Source of the DNA: Ruminococcaceae bacterium AM07-15
GTDB lineage: Bacteria > Bacillota > Clostridia > Oscillospirales > Butyricicoccaceae
Length of the DNA stretch: 50,931 nt
Direction of reading: 5' to 3'
Assembly (NCBI GenBank): GCA_003477405.1
Contig: QUDE01000019.1
Span: 1-50,931, forward strand
A program made the translations under genes and the position numbers. Within the stretch, counting starts at the first letter, position 1, and each line of letters begins with the position of its first letter. The notes beneath the pieces were generated by a model, which was given only the letters and a program-made list of their open reading frames with translations, had not been told where the DNA came from and did not search any database. Positions 16,309 to 25,878 of the stretch are shown here, piece by piece.

Positions 16309-16860
16309 ATGCGCAAAATTACTGTCCAGGCCAAAGAGCCGGAGAAAAAACATTCCAAATGGGTATTTCTGATCCCGCTGGTGGTCATTCTTCTGCTGGT
16401 AGCCGCCGCTGTGATCTTCCTGATCCTTCCCTCTGTGCGGGGAGAACAGTCCAACCCCCAGAAACTGCTGCAAAAATACTATTACAACCTGTACGCCGGC
16501 GATTTGAATGAGCTTTCTTCCTGTATGCCGGAAGAGCTGCGGGATGCTTTTGAGCAAGTGAGCACCATGGGCGGCGTCAGCAGCAGCATCTATCTGTCCT
16601 ACCGCCAGCAGATGCAGGAGGAACTGGGTGAAAATCTCCAGGTGGAAGTGACCATCAACCAAAGCGAAAACGCCGGATCGGAAAAACTGAAGTCGGTGCA
16701 GGATGATTTCCCCAAGGCGGCCACTGTCAACCTGGTAGACTTTGATGTGAAGATCACCGGGGATAATGGAAGCAAAACCATGACCGGCTCCACCTATGTG
16801 ACCCAGATCGGCGGACAGTGGTACTTCACCACTTACAACCTGCTGGTCAGTGAAAAATAA
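16309..16860 (+). CDS. Membrane-anchored protein with a small extracellular domain
   Basis: A 183-residue protein with a basic cytoplasmic start, one membrane helix at about 19-43 and an external domain of about 135 residues. The order of elements (QKLLQKYYYNLYAGDLNELS, a helix, then three strands ending in GGQWYFTTYNLLV) resembles NTF2-like/DUF4878-type folds, but this is only a pattern-level guess. It starts 30 bp after the phosphohexomutase stop behind AAAAGGTGG, so the two are probably co-transcribed. Function is unknown. Confidence 0.72.
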   Translation: MRKITVQAKEPEKKHSKWVFLIPLVVILLLVAAAVIFLILPSVRGEQSNPQKLLQKYYYNLYAGDLNELSSCMPEELRDAFEQVSTMGGVSSSIYLSYRQQMQEELGENLQVEVTINQSENAGSEKLKSVQDDFPKAATVNLVDFDVKITGDNGSKTMTGSTYVTQIGGQWYFTTYNLLVSEK

Positions 16861-16872
16861 TTGCATCCTACA

Positions 16873-16908
16873 AAAAAACGGAGAACCCAAAGGGTTCTCC
16901 GTTTTTTT
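16873..16908. terminator. Bidirectional terminator before cdd
   Basis: Stem ACGGAGAACCC (16878-16888 region) with GGGTTCTCCGT (16892-16902) and a 3-nt AAA loop; A7 and T7 runs flank it, serving both converging genes. Confidence 0.88.
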
Positions 16909-17308
16909 AATCTCTGGGACGAACTTTCCGCCAATCGTAGGGCAGCAGTTCTTCCAAAAGCATCACTTTGTCTTTTTCCACCAGCACCTGGGGCTTTTCA
17001 TTCTCCGGCCCCAGCTGTACCAAAAACTGACGGCATCTTCCGCAGGGAGGTACCACATCCCCTTTGTCGTCCACCGCTGCCACAGCGGCGATCTCACATT
17101 CTCCGGCAGTCACCATGGCGGCCGCCGCCGCATGCTCGGCACAAAATCCCATGGAGCAGGCCGTATCAATGTTGACACCGGTATAGATCTTCCCGCTTTT
17201 GGTCAGGATGGCTGCCCCCACGCTGCCAGCTTCGGTATAAGGGGTCAAAACCCGATGTCCCGCCGCCTGACGGGCCTTTTCATAGAGCAAAGAGAAATCG
17301 ATCTTCAT
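16907..17308 (-). CDS. cdd: Cytidine deaminase
   Basis: Deaminates cytidine and deoxycytidine in pyrimidine salvage. The 133-residue length fits the small tetrameric form. The zinc site is C56-A-E58 (FCAEHAA, with E58 as proton shuttle) and PCGRCRQ with C89 and C92, giving the three-cysteine ligand set of Gram-positive enzymes. Monocistronic, divergent from the nitrilase-family gene, with the terminator overlapping its stop region. Confidence 0.95.
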   Translation of the reverse strand: MKIDFSLLYEKARQAAGHRVLTPYTEAGSVGAAILTKSGKIYTGVNIDTACSMGFCAEHAAAAAMVTAGECEIAAVAAVDDKGDVVPPCGRCRQFLVQLGPENEKPQVLVEKDKVMLLEELLPYDWRKVRPRD

Positions 17309-17423
17309 CTTGTTTCTCCCTCCTTTTGTTCAGTATACCATTCTTTTCTTCCACGGAAAAGAGTGTATTGAACCCCAGGAAGAAAAATGATACCATCAGA
17401 ATATAAAAAAGGAGGAAAAGCCC

Positions 17424-18299
17424 ATGGAACTTGTCGTTGCACTGCTTCAGCTTCTGCCCACTGGCACATTGGAAGGCAATCTGGAAAAAGGACTTTCTGC
17501 CTGCTGGAAAGCCCGGAGCATGGGGGCCGATATAGCCCTGTTCCCTGAAATGTGGAGTACCGGATATGCGTTTCCTCCCCAGGGAGATGGACCGGCCATT
17601 CCCAAAGACCACTCCTTTCTCCAGGCCTTTCAGGGCTTAGCCAAAGAGCTTTCCATGGCCATCGGCATCACCTACCTGGAGGAGTTTTCTCCCCTTCCCC
17701 GCAACAGTTTTGCCCTCTTTGACTTCCAGGGCCGGAGAGTTCTGGATTATGCCAAAGTACACACCTGTGATTTTGGAGAAGAATGTGCCCTGACTCCTGG
17801 GGATTCTTTTCCTGTGACCACTCTGGAAACACCCAAAGGCCCTGTACAGGTTGGATGCATGATCTGCTATGACCGGGAATTTCCCGAAAGCGCCCGGCTG
17901 CTGATGCTGGGCGGTGCAGAAATCATTCTGACCCCCAATGCCTGCCCCATGGAGATCAACCGCATTTCCCAGCTGCGGGGCCGGGCCTATGAAAACATGC
18001 TGGGCATCGCCACAGTCAACTATCCCATGGGACACCCGGACTGCAACGGCCATTCCACCGCCTTTGACGGCATGGCCTATCTGGAGCGGGAAAATGGTCA
18101 GGTAGAAGGCCGGGATACGCTGGTGGTGGAGGCCGGAGAAGGCGAAGGCATTTATCTGGCCCCCTTCCCCTTGGATCAGATGCGCTGGTATCGGGAAACC
18201 GAAGTACACGGCAACGCCTACCGCCGTCCTCATTTGTACCAAGCCCTTACCTCCCCCAAGGTTTTTCCGCCTTTTGTGCGGAAAGACGCCCGGCGATAA
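17424..18299 (+). CDS. Carbon-nitrogen hydrolase (nitrilase superfamily)
   Basis: An amidase-type hydrolase of 291 residues. The catalytic triad is clear: E42 (LFPEMWSTGY), K111 (DYAKVHTCDF) and C148 (CMICYDREFPE). The ICYDxEFPE context and GRAYEN segment are typical of N-carbamoyl-amine/aliphatic amidase-like branches, but the substrate cannot be assigned. The start follows AAGGAGG. It stands alone, with a terminator directly after the stop. Confidence 0.88.
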   Translation: MELVVALLQLLPTGTLEGNLEKGLSACWKARSMGADIALFPEMWSTGYAFPPQGDGPAIPKDHSFLQAFQGLAKELSMAIGITYLEEFSPLPRNSFALFDFQGRRVLDYAKVHTCDFGEECALTPGDSFPVTTLETPKGPVQVGCMICYDREFPESARLLMLGGAEIILTPNACPMEINRISQLRGRAYENMLGIATVNYPMGHPDCNGHSTAFDGMAYLERENGQVEGRDTLVVEAGEGEGIYLAPFPLDQMRWYRETEVHGNAYRRPHLYQALTSPKVFPPFVRKDARR

Positions 18300-18301
18300 A
18301 G

Positions 18302-18333
18302 AAAAGACGCTTTCACATGAAAGCGTCTTTTTT
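18302..18333 (+). terminator. Terminator of the nitrilase-family gene
   Basis: A perfect 14-bp stem (18302-18315 with 18318-18331) around a 2-nt gap, followed by T. Confidence 0.85.
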
Positions 18334-18339
18334 GTTTGG

Positions 18340-18391
18340 GAAAATAAAATAAGGGATTGTCCCGATGGCATCATGCTCGGGACAATCCCTT
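18340..18391 (-). terminator. Terminator of the S10-spc-alpha locus
   Basis: A perfect 15-bp stem (18351-18365 with 18377-18391), followed on the minus strand by TTATTTTATTTT, just downstream of rplQ. Confidence 0.88.
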
Positions 18392-18412
18392 CCTGGCTTT
18401 TCTGCGAAAGAA

Positions 18413-18754
18413 TCAGATCAGCTCGATAATGGCCATCTCCGCGCCGTCGCCTCTTCTGGGCCCGATGCGGGTGATGCGCACATAACCGCCGTTGCGGTCC
18501 TGATATTTGGGAGCGATTTCGTCAAAGGTCTTCTTGACGACGGCTTCCTTGGTGATAAAGGCAAAAGCCTGGCGCTTGGCAGCCAGAGTGTTCTTCTTGC
18601 CCAGTGTGATCATCTTTTCGGCCAGAGGTCTCACCTCTTTGGCGCGAGTGACGGTGGTCTCGATCTTTCCGTTCTCCAGCAGATAGGTGACCATGGCGCG
18701 CAGCATCGCCTTGCGGTGGTCGGTGGGTCTGCCGAGTTTGCGGGTTCCTGGCAT
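18413..18754 (-). CDS. rplQ: 50S ribosomal protein L17
   Basis: Large-subunit protein near the peptide exit tunnel. The 113 residues start with [19 protein letters not shown] and end in [15 protein letters not shown], the signature ends of bacterial L17. It is the last gene of the ribosomal locus, behind an AAGGAGG site, and follows a 98-bp structured spacer after rpoA. Confidence 0.97.
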   Translation of the reverse strand: MPGTRKLGRPTDHRKAMLRAMVTYLLENGKIETTVTRAKEVRPLAEKMITLGKKNTLAAKRQAFAFITKEAVVKKTFDEIAPKYQDRNGGYVRITRIGPRRGDGAEMAIIELI

Positions 18755-18852
18755 AATTTTACCTCCTTATATGCTCCGCCCCAAAGCCCGAGGCTCTGGA
18801 GGGGGCGGTCTCCCGACATCGGGGCCTTGAGCCCCGATGCCGGCGCTGTCGA
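18755..18852 (-). other. Structured spacer between rpoA and rplQ
   Basis: Contains a perfect 9-bp hairpin CATCGGGGC/GCCCCGATG (around 18817-18840) and further GC-rich pairing, without a U-run. It is one of four long spacers in the locus. Confidence 0.5.
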
Positions 18853-19803
18853 TCAGTTGTTGTCGCCGGAGCTGAGCTTCAGGCCCATATCATCCAGCTT
18901 TTTGATGACCTCTTCCAGGGACTTGCGGCCCAGGTTGCGCACTTTCATCATATCTTCTTCCGAAGTATTGATCAGGTCGGCAACGGTGTTGATGCCGGCG
19001 CGCTTGAGACAGTTGAAGGAACGGACCGACAGATCCAGCTCTTCAATGGTCATCTCCAGCACTTTATCCTGGGTGGTTTCGCTCTTTTCCACCACCGTTG
19101 TCTTGCTGCCGATCTCATCGGAGAGATCCACAAACAGGCTCAGATGGTCTGTGAGGATCTTGGCAGCCAGCGAAACCGCGTCCCGGGCGGCAATGGTCCG
19201 GTCAGTCCATACTTCCAGTGTCAGCCGGTCATAGTCGGTCATATCGCCTACGCGGGCGTTTTCCACCACATAATTGACCTTATAGACGGGAGTATAGAGG
19301 GAATCCACCGGGATCAGGCCGATCACCGGCTGGGCGGGCTTATTGCGCTCGGCCAGGGCATAGCCGCGGCCGTGATTGAGGGTCAGCTCCATGGTGAATT
19401 TGGCGTCGGGCATCAGCGTGCAGATGGGATGATCCGGGTTGAGGATCTCCACATCGCTGTCGCAGCGGATGTCGCCGGCTGTCACCAGCCCCGGGTTGGA
19501 ACTTTCGATGTAAACGGTCTTTTCGCCTTCGCTGTGCAGCTTGGCGATAATGCCTTTCACATTCAAAACGATCTCTGTCACATCTTCTTTGACGCCCGGG
19601 ATCGTGGAAAACTCATGCTGCACCCCATCGATCTTGATGGTGGTCACGGCTGTGCCGGGCAGCGAGGAGAGCAATATACGGCGGAGCGAGTTGCCGAGGG
19701 TGGTGCCATACCCCCGCTCCAGAGGCTCCACGACAAATTTGCCGTAGGAACCATCCTCCAGAGAATCGGCGCACTCAATGCGGGGCTTTTCAATCGCTAT
19801 CAT
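18853..19803 (-). CDS. rpoA: RNA polymerase alpha subunit
   Basis: The alpha subunit, which assembles the polymerase core and contacts upstream promoter DNA and activators. The 316 residues comprise the N-terminal assembly domain (about 1-225, with [20 protein letters not shown]) and the C-terminal domain (about 250-312, with [17 protein letters not shown] and [11 protein letters not shown]). Length and both domains are normal. Located between rpsD and rplQ, the conserved position. Confidence 0.98.
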   Translation of the reverse strand: MIAIEKPRIECADSLEDGSYGKFVVEPLERGYGTTLGNSLRRILLSSLPGTAVTTIKIDGVQHEFSTIPGVKEDVTEIVLNVKGIIAKLHSEGEKTVYIESSNPGLVTAGDIRCDSDVEILNPDHPICTLMPDAKFTMELTLNHGRGYALAERNKPAQPVIGLIPVDSLYTPVYKVNYVVENARVGDMTDYDRLTLEVWTDRTIAARDAVSLAAKILTDHLSLFVDLSDEIGSKTTVVEKSETTQDKVLEMTIEELDLSVRSFNCLKRAGINTVADLINTSEEDMMKVRNLGRKSLEEVIKKLDDMGLKLSSGDNN

Positions 19804-19858
19804 CAGAATACCCTCCTATCGTTAAAGTTGCCTGTGTGATTGTCAATGAGGGTTCGGG

Positions 19859-20488
19859 TTATTTGGAGTACAATTCCACGATCAGGTGTTCCTGCACGGG
19901 CAGATCGATCTCGTCCCGGTTGGGCAGGTTCACAACAGTAGCGGTACCCTTGGCCCGGTCAACGCTCAGCCAGTTCAGAGCGGGCTTGGAGCTGTTGGCC
20001 TCAATGACAGCCTTGAACTTGTCCAGGCTCATGCTCTTCTCACGGATAGCGACCACATCGCCGGCCTTGAGCAGATAGGAAGGAATGTTGACCTTCTTGC
20101 CGTTGACGGTGAAATGGGAATGCTTCACCAGCTGACGGGCTTCGGGACGGCTCATAGCAAAGCCGGCGCGATAGACCACATTGTCCAGACGGCTTTCCAG
20201 AATCTTCAGCAGGTTCTCACCGGTCATGCCCTGCTTCTTGGTGGCCAGCTCGAAATAGCCTTCGAACTGACCTTCCAGAACGCCATAGTACTTTCTGGCC
20301 TTCTGCTTCTCCCGCAGCTGCATGCCATACTCGCTCAGCTTCCGGTTACGGCCCTGGCCGTGCTGGCCGGGGGCATAGGCCCGGCGGGCCAGAGCGCACT
20401 TATCGCTATAACATCTGTCGCCCTTCAGAAAGAGTTTCTCGCCCTCTCTGCGGCAAATGCGGCAGGTTGCGTCTGTATATCTCGCCAT
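19859..20488 (-). CDS. rpsD: 30S ribosomal protein S4
   Basis: Primary 16S rRNA-binding assembly protein. The 209 residues include an N-terminal four-cysteine zinc motif (C9, C12, C26, C31 in [11 protein letters not shown] and [10 protein letters not shown]) and the S4 RNA-binding domain ([21 protein letters not shown] region). Here rpsD lies inside the alpha block next to rpsK and rpoA, as in many Clostridia but unlike B. subtilis, where it is elsewhere. Confidence 0.97.
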   Translation of the reverse strand: MARYTDATCRICRREGEKLFLKGDRCYSDKCALARRAYAPGQHGQGRNRKLSEYGMQLREKQKARKYYGVLEGQFEGYFELATKKQGMTGENLLKILESRLDNVVYRAGFAMSRPEARQLVKHSHFTVNGKKVNIPSYLLKAGDVVAIREKSMSLDKFKAVIEANSSKPALNWLSVDRAKGTATVVNLPNRDEIDLPVQEHLIVELYSK

Positions 20489-20506
20489 TGATCAAAACAC
20501 CTCCGA

Positions 20507-20911
20507 TTAAACTCTTCTTCTCTTGGGCGGGCGGCAGCCGTTGTGGGGGATGGGAGTCACATCCTTGATCATGGTGACTTCCAGACCAGCGGCCTGCAGG
20601 GCACGGATGGCGGCTTCACGGCCGGAACCAGGACCCTTCACATAGACCTCAACGGTCTTCAGACCATGCTCCATAGCAGCCTTGGCTGCGGTCTCCGCTG
20701 CTGTCTGAGCAGCAAAGGGAGTGGACTTTCTGGAACCCCGGAAGCCGAGGCCGCCGGAGGAAGCCCAAGACAGGGCGTTGCCGCCCAGATCGGTGATGGT
20801 CACAATGGTGTTGTTGAAAGAGGCGCGGATATGGGCCGCACCCTTTTCGATATTCTTGCGTTCGCGGCGCTTCTTGGTCGCGCCCTTCTTCGCAGCTTGT
20901 GCTTTAGCCAT
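20507..20911 (-). CDS. rpsK: 30S ribosomal protein S11
   Basis: Platform protein of the small subunit. The 134 residues have an Ala/Lys-rich start and the conserved core [39 protein letters not shown] and end [11 protein letters not shown]. Standard length and place between rpsM and rpsD. Confidence 0.98.
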   Translation of the reverse strand: MAKAQAAKKGATKKRRERKNIEKGAAHIRASFNNTIVTITDLGGNALSWASSGGLGFRGSRKSTPFAAQTAAETAAKAAMEHGLKTVEVYVKGPGSGREAAIRALQAAGLEVTMIKDVTPIPHNGCRPPKRRRV

Positions 20912-20926
20912 TCGTCTCGCCCCTCC

Positions 20927-21295
20927 TTACTTCTTCTTGTTGGCGATGGTCTTCTTGGGACCTTTGCGTGTTCTGGCATTGGTCTTGGTGCGCTGCCCTC
21001 TCACAGGCAGGCCCTTTCTGTGGCGGACGCCACGATAGGAACCGATTTCCACCAGCCGTTTGATGTTCATTGCGTTTTCGCGGCGCAGGTCGCCTTCGAC
21101 CTGATAGCTGTGCTCGATGATGTCACGCAGCTTGGCCACTTCGTCATCGGTGAGATCCTTGACTCTGGTGTCAGGATTCACACCGGTCTTCTCCAGGATT
21201 TCATTGGAAAGGGAGCGGCCGATTCCAAAGATGTAAGTCAGTCCGATCTCCACTCTTTTTTCGCGGGGAAGGTCAACACCGGCAATACGAGCCAT
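20927..21295 (-). CDS. rpsM: 30S ribosomal protein S13
   Basis: Head protein of the small subunit that bridges to L5 and contacts the P-site tRNA. The 122 residues begin [20 protein letters not shown] and end in the basic tail [20 protein letters not shown]. It sits between rpmJ and rpsK with a 15-bp gap. Confidence 0.98.
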   Translation of the reverse strand: MARIAGVDLPREKRVEIGLTYIFGIGRSLSNEILEKTGVNPDTRVKDLTDDEVAKLRDIIEHSYQVEGDLRRENAMNIKRLVEIGSYRGVRHRKGLPVRGQRTKTNARTRKGPKKTIANKKK

Positions 21296-21321
21296 TTATT
21301 TCAGCACCTCCTGTGTATTTA

Positions 21322-21435
21322 TCAGCCCTGTCTCTGTTTGTGTTTGGGGTTCTCGCAGATGACCATGACGCGGCCCTTTCTGCGGATGATCTTGCACTTT
21401 TCACAGATGGGTTTAACCGACGGTTTCACTTTCAT
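21322..21435 (-). CDS. rpmJ: 50S ribosomal protein L36
   Basis: A 37-residue zinc-ribbon protein of the large subunit. The translation starts [20 protein letters not shown] and ends [12 protein letters not shown], with the C-x2-C...C-x4-H metal ligands present. The start follows GGAGGTATACAGATT, and it lies between infA and rpsM as in most Firmicutes. Confidence 0.96.
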   Translation of the reverse strand: MKVKPSVKPICEKCKIIRRKGRVMVICENPKHKQRQG

Positions 21436-21484
21436 AATCTGTATACCTCCTGTCTCAGCGGCAAATGATGGGAGAAAGCTTCCC

Positions 21485-21703
21485 TTATTTGAACCGCCAT
21501 GTGATCCTGCCCCGGGAGAGATCGTAGGGGGACATCTCCAGGGTGACTTTATCGCCCGGCAGGATCTTGATGAAGTTCATCCTCAGCTTGCCCGAGATGT
21601 GAGCCAACACCTTGTGTCCGTTGGCCAGCTCCACCTGGAACATAGCATTTGGCAACGCCTCTATAACGGTACCTTCCACTTCGATCATATCTTCTTTTGC
21701 CAA
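21485..21703 (-). CDS. infA: Translation initiation factor IF-1
   Basis: A single OB-fold factor that occupies the ribosomal A site during initiation. The 72 residues, from [20 protein letters not shown] to [15 protein letters not shown], match the family over full length. It is preceded by an 18-bp gap after the KOW protein gene, with GGAGGTAATTT as ribosome binding site. Confidence 0.98.
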   Translation of the reverse strand: MAKEDMIEVEGTVIEALPNAMFQVELANGHKVLAHISGKLRMNFIKILPGDKVTLEMSPYDLSRGRITWRFK

Positions 21704-21721
21704 ACGAAATTACCTCCTCGG

Positions 21722-22003
21722 TTATTCTGCATTGGTGGGCGCCTCTTCTTGACGCAGCGCCCTGCGGACTTCACTGTTTGACAATTTTTCGCCCTGGCGC
21801 AGCCGCCGGCCCTCTTCGCTGCGGCTTTTGGCCACAAAGGACACATGGCGTATTTTCTTGCGCTTGGGGCGTTCGACTCTGCGGCGCCGGCCATCGGCCA
21901 GCAGCAGATATTCGGCATCTGTATCAAGCACCATCAGCAGCCGGCCTTTGTCCCGGCCCTGCTGCGACAGCACAATGTCCGATCTTTCCATATCCGGGGC
22001 CAT
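21722..22003 (-). CDS. KOW-domain RNA-binding protein
   Basis: A 93-residue basic protein with a KOW-like start (SDIVLSQQGRDKGRLLMVLD) and a strand pair rich in Arg/Lys (DGRRRRVERPKRKKIRHVSF), followed by a charged tail. Small KOW proteins of this kind are found between map and infA in Clostridia and some Bacilli and resemble L14e/L24-type ribosome-binding modules. Its exact role is not established. It begins one base after the map stop, behind GGGAGACTGAA, so it is translationally coupled. Confidence 0.85.
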   Translation of the reverse strand: MAPDMERSDIVLSQQGRDKGRLLMVLDTDAEYLLLADGRRRRVERPKRKKIRHVSFVAKSRSEEGRRLRQGEKLSNSEVRRALRQEEAPTNAE

Positions 22004-22004
22004 T

Positions 22005-22757
22005 TCAGTCTCCCACAGAAGTCAGTATGATCGGCTCGCCCTCAGTGATGAGAACGGTGTTCTCGTAATGGGCCGACAGGCTGCCGTCCAATGTCTTGAC
22101 CGTCCAGCCGTCGGGGAGCACCTTCACCTTCCATGTGCCCATGTTGATCATGGGCTCAATGGCCAGGGTCATCCCGGGCATCAACCGCGGACCGTGGCCC
22201 GGCGCCCCAAAGTTGGGGATCTCCGGCGCCTCGTGCATCTTTGTTCCGATGCCGTGGCCCACAAACTCCCGCACCACGCCATAGCCTCTTGCTTCACAGT
22301 AAGCGCCGATGGCATGGGAAATATCGGAGATTCTTTGCCCTTTCCGGGCAAATTTGATACCTTCATAGAAGCTCTGCCGTGTTACATCGATCAGCTTCTG
22401 GGCTTCTTCCGAAATCTTCCCCGCCCCGAAAGTGGCGGCGTTGTCTCCGTAATAGCCCTCATAGATCGCACCCGTATCGATGCTGACGATGTCGCCCTCC
22501 TGGATCACCCGGTCACCCGGGATGCCATGGATCACTTCATCGTTGATCGAGCAGCAGATGGTGGCGGGAAAGCCGCCGTAACCCAGAAAGGCGGGTTTGG
22601 CCCCAGCCTTCTCGATCACTCTGCGGGCTGCTTCGTCCAGCTGGCGGGTGGTAACACCCGGCGCGACCAGATCGCCGGCGGCGAGGAGTGCCGCCTTGCT
22701 GATCTGTCCCGCCTTTTGCATGATTTTCAGTTCGTGTTTGGATTTGATGGTGATCAT
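22005..22757 (-). CDS. map: Type I methionine aminopeptidase
   Basis: Removes the initiator methionine from nascent proteins. The 250 residues have the pita-bread fold signatures: HGIPGDRVIQEGDIVSIDTG (first metal Asp), GHGIGTKMHEAPEIPNFG (metal His) and GMTLAIEPM (metal Glu). The start overlaps the adk stop by four bases (ATGA). Normal length for the short type Ia form. Confidence 0.97.
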   Translation of the reverse strand: MITIKSKHELKIMQKAGQISKAALLAAGDLVAPGVTTRQLDEAARRVIEKAGAKPAFLGYGGFPATICCSINDEVIHGIPGDRVIQEGDIVSIDTGAIYEGYYGDNAATFGAGKISEEAQKLIDVTRQSFYEGIKFARKGQRISDISHAIGAYCEARGYGVVREFVGHGIGTKMHEAPEIPNFGAPGHGPRLMPGMTLAIEPMINMGTWKVKVLPDGWTVKTLDGSLSAHYENTVLITEGEPIILTSVGD

Positions 22758-23389
22758 AAGGATATCCCCAATGCGTCGAACACCAACTGCGTGGTATCCG
22801 CCAGCTTTTTCTGTCCGCGTACCGCCAGCAAAAGGCCTTCCTGACGGTAATATTCCTTCACGGGTTCGGTTTCCTCATGGTAGATGTGCAGCCGGTTTTC
22901 CACCACATCGTGGGTATCATCCTTGCGGATGACCAGCTGACCGCCGCATTTGTCGCAAATCCCTTCGACTTTGGGCGGATTGTCTTCCACATGGTAGGTG
23001 GCCTGGCATTGGGAACAAATGCGCCGGCCTTCCATGCGATGCTCGATCTCCGAATCGCTGACCTCGATGGACAGCGCACCGTCGATCTTCGCAAAGCCAC
23101 TCAGTGCCTTGGCCTGAGCCAGCGTGCGGGGGAAGCCGTCCAGGAGATAACCGTTTTTACAGTCCTCCTGACCCAGACGCTCCTTCACCAGCTGGATGAT
23201 CAGCTCATCGGATACCAGCTTGCCGGCATCCATGGCCTCTTTCACCTGTTTCCCCAACTCTGTTCCCTGCTGCATGGCAGCGCGGAGCAGATTGCCGGTG
23301 GAGATGGTGGGGATTCCCAGCCGGTCTGCCAGCAGGCCGGCCTGGGTCCCCTTTCCGGCGCCAGGCGCCCCGAGAATCACAAGTTTCAT
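22754..23389 (-). CDS. adk: Adenylate kinase
   Basis: Interconverts AMP, ATP and ADP. The 211 residues show the P-loop GAPGAGKGTQ near the start, LLDGFPRTLAQA and the long LID. The LID carries a zinc site, CSQC...CDKC (four cysteines), as in Gram-positive adenylate kinases. It lies between secY and map, the conserved spc-operon position. Confidence 0.98.
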   Translation of the reverse strand: MKLVILGAPGAGKGTQAGLLADRLGIPTISTGNLLRAAMQQGTELGKQVKEAMDAGKLVSDELIIQLVKERLGQEDCKNGYLLDGFPRTLAQAKALSGFAKIDGALSIEVSDSEIEHRMEGRRICSQCQATYHVEDNPPKVEGICDKCGGQLVIRKDDTHDVVENRLHIYHEETEPVKEYYRQEGLLLAVRGQKKLADTTQLVFDALGISL

Positions 23390-23424
23390 TTCAAAGCCTC
23401 CACTGTCCCATAAAGGGGCGCGTT

Positions 23425-24705
23425 TTATTCAAGGAAGCCCTTGTAGTGACGCATGAGCATCTGCGCTTCGATCTGTTTGACAGTTTCCAGCGCGACGCCC
23501 ACCAGGATCAGCACCGAAGTGCCGCCGATGGCCAGACCGCCCAGACCCTTGATGTTACTCATGATCAGAGGCAGGATGGCCACGATGCCCAGGAACAGAG
23601 CGCCCATGAGGGTGATCTTACCCAGCACTTTGGCAATGAAATCGGTGGTGGGTTTGCCCGGACGGAAGCCGGGGATAAAGCCGCCATTGCGCTTGAGGTT
23701 GTTGCTGACCTCGATGGGGTTGAACTGAATGGTGGCATAGAAATAAGCAAAGCCCACGATGAGCAAGGCATAAACGATGATATAGGCCAGGCTGCCCTGG
23801 CTGAAGGCCTTGCCGAAATTGCTCCAGAAGGAGCCTTCCTCCGGATTGAGGAACTGGATGATGGTGCCCGGGAAGGTGACGATGGAAGAAGCGAAGATGA
23901 CGGGCATCACGCCGGACATATTCACCTTCATAGGCAGATGGGTGGACTGACCGCCGTACATCTTGCGGCCCACCATCCGCTTGGCATACTGGATGGGGAT
24001 GCGCCGCTCGGCGTTTGTGATGAACACGATAAAGGCGATCATGGCCACGGCCACCACCAAAATGACGATGACCGAAATCACATTCATGCTGCCGCTCTTC
24101 AGACCGTTGATGATGCTCATCACCGCGGAAGGACCGCGGGAAACGATGGAAGCGAACAGGATGAGGGAAATGCCGTTGCCCACACCTTTGGAGTTGATCT
24201 GCTCACCCAGCCACATGATGAAGCTGGAACCGGCTGTGAAGGTCAGGATGATAACGATGGCACTCCACAGATCGGTGCGGGTCAGAACGCCGCTGGTGCG
24301 CAGCATAATATAATAGGTCCAGCCCATGAGCAAAGACAGGGCGATGGTCACATAACGGGTGATGGAAGCCAGCTTTTTCCGGCCTTCCTCACCGCCGTCC
24401 TTCACCATGCGCTCCAGGGCCGGGATGGCCACCTGCAGAAGCTGCATGATGATGGAAGAGTTGATATAGGGATATACCGACAGGGCAAAGATGGAGGCTT
24501 GAGAAAAGCCGCCGCCGGACAGAGTGTTGAAATAGCCCAGCAGGGTGTCGCTGTACTGTTTGAACACATCGGCCAGAGCCTCGGTATCTACATAAGGCAC
24601 ATAAATGGCATAGCCAAAACGAAAGATCACCAGCGCAAAGACCACGAACAGCAGCTTCCGCCGCAGATCAGGGATCTTCCACGCATTTTTAATGGTTTCT
24701 ATCAT
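23425..24705 (-). CDS. secY: Protein translocase subunit SecY
   Basis: The channel subunit of the Sec translocon in the cytoplasmic membrane. The 426 residues have ten predicted helices, with conserved SGGGFSQASIFALSVYPYIN (plug region) and the cytoplasmic loops RRIPIQYAKRM and NGGFIPGFRPGKPT. The start is three bases after the rplO stop, so the genes are coupled. Confidence 0.98.
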   Translation of the reverse strand: MIETIKNAWKIPDLRRKLLFVVFALVIFRFGYAIYVPYVDTEALADVFKQYSDTLLGYFNTLSGGGFSQASIFALSVYPYINSSIIMQLLQVAIPALERMVKDGGEEGRKKLASITRYVTIALSLLMGWTYYIMLRTSGVLTRTDLWSAIVIILTFTAGSSFIMWLGEQINSKGVGNGISLILFASIVSRGPSAVMSIINGLKSGSMNVISVIVILVVAVAMIAFIVFITNAERRIPIQYAKRMVGRKMYGGQSTHLPMKVNMSGVMPVIFASSIVTFPGTIIQFLNPEEGSFWSNFGKAFSQGSLAYIIVYALLIVGFAYFYATIQFNPIEVSNNLKRNGGFIPGFRPGKPTTDFIAKVLGKITLMGALFLGIVAILPLIMSNIKGLGGLAIGGTSVLILVGVALETVKQIEAQMLMRHYKGFLE

Positions 24706-24708
24706 GGC

Positions 24709-25152
24709 TTAGACCACCTCCGCCTTGCCTCCGGCTGCTTCGATCTTCTCCTTGGCGGATTTGCTGAAGCCGGCGGCCTTGACGGTCAGCTTCTTTTTCA
24801 GTTCGCCGTTGCCCAGCACTTTTACGCCGTCGCAGGCTTTGCCGATCAGGCCCTTTTCCAGCATGGCCACCACGCAGATGGTCTCGCCGTCTTCAAAGGC
24901 GTTGAGGGCTGCCACATTCACTTCGGCATAATGCTTGGCAAACACCTTGTTGTTGAAGCCGCGCTTAGGCAGACGCCGGGCCAGCGGCATCTGGCCGCCT
25001 TCAAACCCGGGGCGCACGCCGCCGCCGCTTCTGGCCCACTGGCCTTTATGACCCCGGCCGGCAGTCTTGCCGTTGCCGGTGCCGATGCCCCGGCCCTTGC
25101 GCTTGGGCTCCTGGTTGGAGCCGGGCGCCGGAGAGAGTTCATGCAATTTCAT
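24709..25152 (-). CDS. rplO: 50S ribosomal protein L15
   Basis: Late-assembly large-subunit protein. The 147 residues contain [20 protein letters not shown] and [15 protein letters not shown], the diagnostic Gly/Arg-rich extension. The start is set at the ATG at 25152, eight bases after AGGAGG; a GTG nine bases upstream is in frame but too close to that site. Confidence 0.97.
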   Translation of the reverse strand: MKLHELSPAPGSNQEPKRKGRGIGTGNGKTAGRGHKGQWARSGGGVRPGFEGGQMPLARRLPKRGFNNKVFAKHYAEVNVAALNAFEDGETICVVAMLEKGLIGKACDGVKVLGNGELKKKLTVKAAGFSKSAKEKIEAAGGKAEVV

Positions 25153-25164
25153 GGGGCGCACCTC

Positions 25165-25347
25165 CTATTCGCAGGTCTCCACAGAGAGCAGGTAGCCGAT
25201 GAGGGCGATCTTTCCCTGTGTCTGAGCGTTATTGGGCTGCACAGTCACATCCCCGGGGCGCTTGAGGCCCAGGGAGTTGGCTGTGGCGATATGCTTCTGC
25301 AGTCTGCCGGACAGACTCTTTTTGAGAGTGATCTTCAGATTATCCAT
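25165..25347 (-). CDS. rpmD: 50S ribosomal protein L30
   Basis: A 60-residue large-subunit protein with the typical start LKITLKKSLSGRLQKHIATA and LGLKRPGD segment. Located between rpsE and rplO, in short-gap arrangement. Confidence 0.96.
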   Translation of the reverse strand: MDNLKITLKKSLSGRLQKHIATANSLGLKRPGDVTVQPNNAQTQGKIALIGYLLSVETCE

Positions 25348-25361
25348 TCAGATTCCCCTCC

Positions 25362-25865
25362 TTATTTCGCCAGCTGCTCGGTGGGGATTCCACGGGCAGC
25401 AGCCACCTGTTCCGCATCCCGGAGCGACTTCAGGCCTTCCATAGTGGCGGCCACGACATTCTGCGGGTTGTTGCTCCGCAGGCTCTTGGTACGGATGTCT
25501 TTGATGCCGGCCATTTCCACAACGGCACGGACAGCGCCGCCGGCGATCACGCCGGTACCGGGAGCGGCGGGCTTCATCAGCACCTTGCCGGCGCCGAAGG
25601 TGCCCAGCACCTCGTGGGGGATGGTTGTGCCCTCCAGGGAGATGCGGACGAGGTTCTTTTTGGCATCTTCGATGCCCTTGCGGATGGCATCGGGCACTTC
25701 GGAAGCCTTGCCCAGGCCGTAGCCCACGATACCGTTCTGGTCACCAACCACAACCAGAGCCGCGAACTTGAAGATACGGCCGCCCTTCACGGTTTTGGAA
25801 ACACGGTTCAGGGAGACAACTTTCTCCTGCAGCTCCAATGTGCTTGCATCTATCATACGAGCCAT
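25362..25865 (-). CDS. rpsE: 30S ribosomal protein S5
   Basis: Small-subunit protein at the mRNA entry, with roles in accuracy and unwinding. The 167 residues contain the double-stranded-RNA-binding N-domain ([19 protein letters not shown]) and the [20 protein letters not shown] core. Full length for Firmicutes S5. Confidence 0.98.
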   Translation of the reverse strand: MARMIDASTLELQEKVVSLNRVSKTVKGGRIFKFAALVVVGDQNGIVGYGLGKASEVPDAIRKGIEDAKKNLVRISLEGTTIPHEVLGTFGAGKVLMKPAAPGTGVIAGGAVRAVVEMAGIKDIRTKSLRSNNPQNVVAATMEGLKSLRDAEQVAAARGIPTEQLAK

Positions 25866-25878
25866 ATTCTACCTCCCA

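Noticed and set aside
23446..25722. Long plus-strand open frame (about 750 codons) opposite secY, rplO, rpmD and rpsE
   Set aside because: It mirrors GC-rich codon bias of the genes on the other strand, has His/Gln/Gly-rich low-complexity translation and no ribosome binding site.
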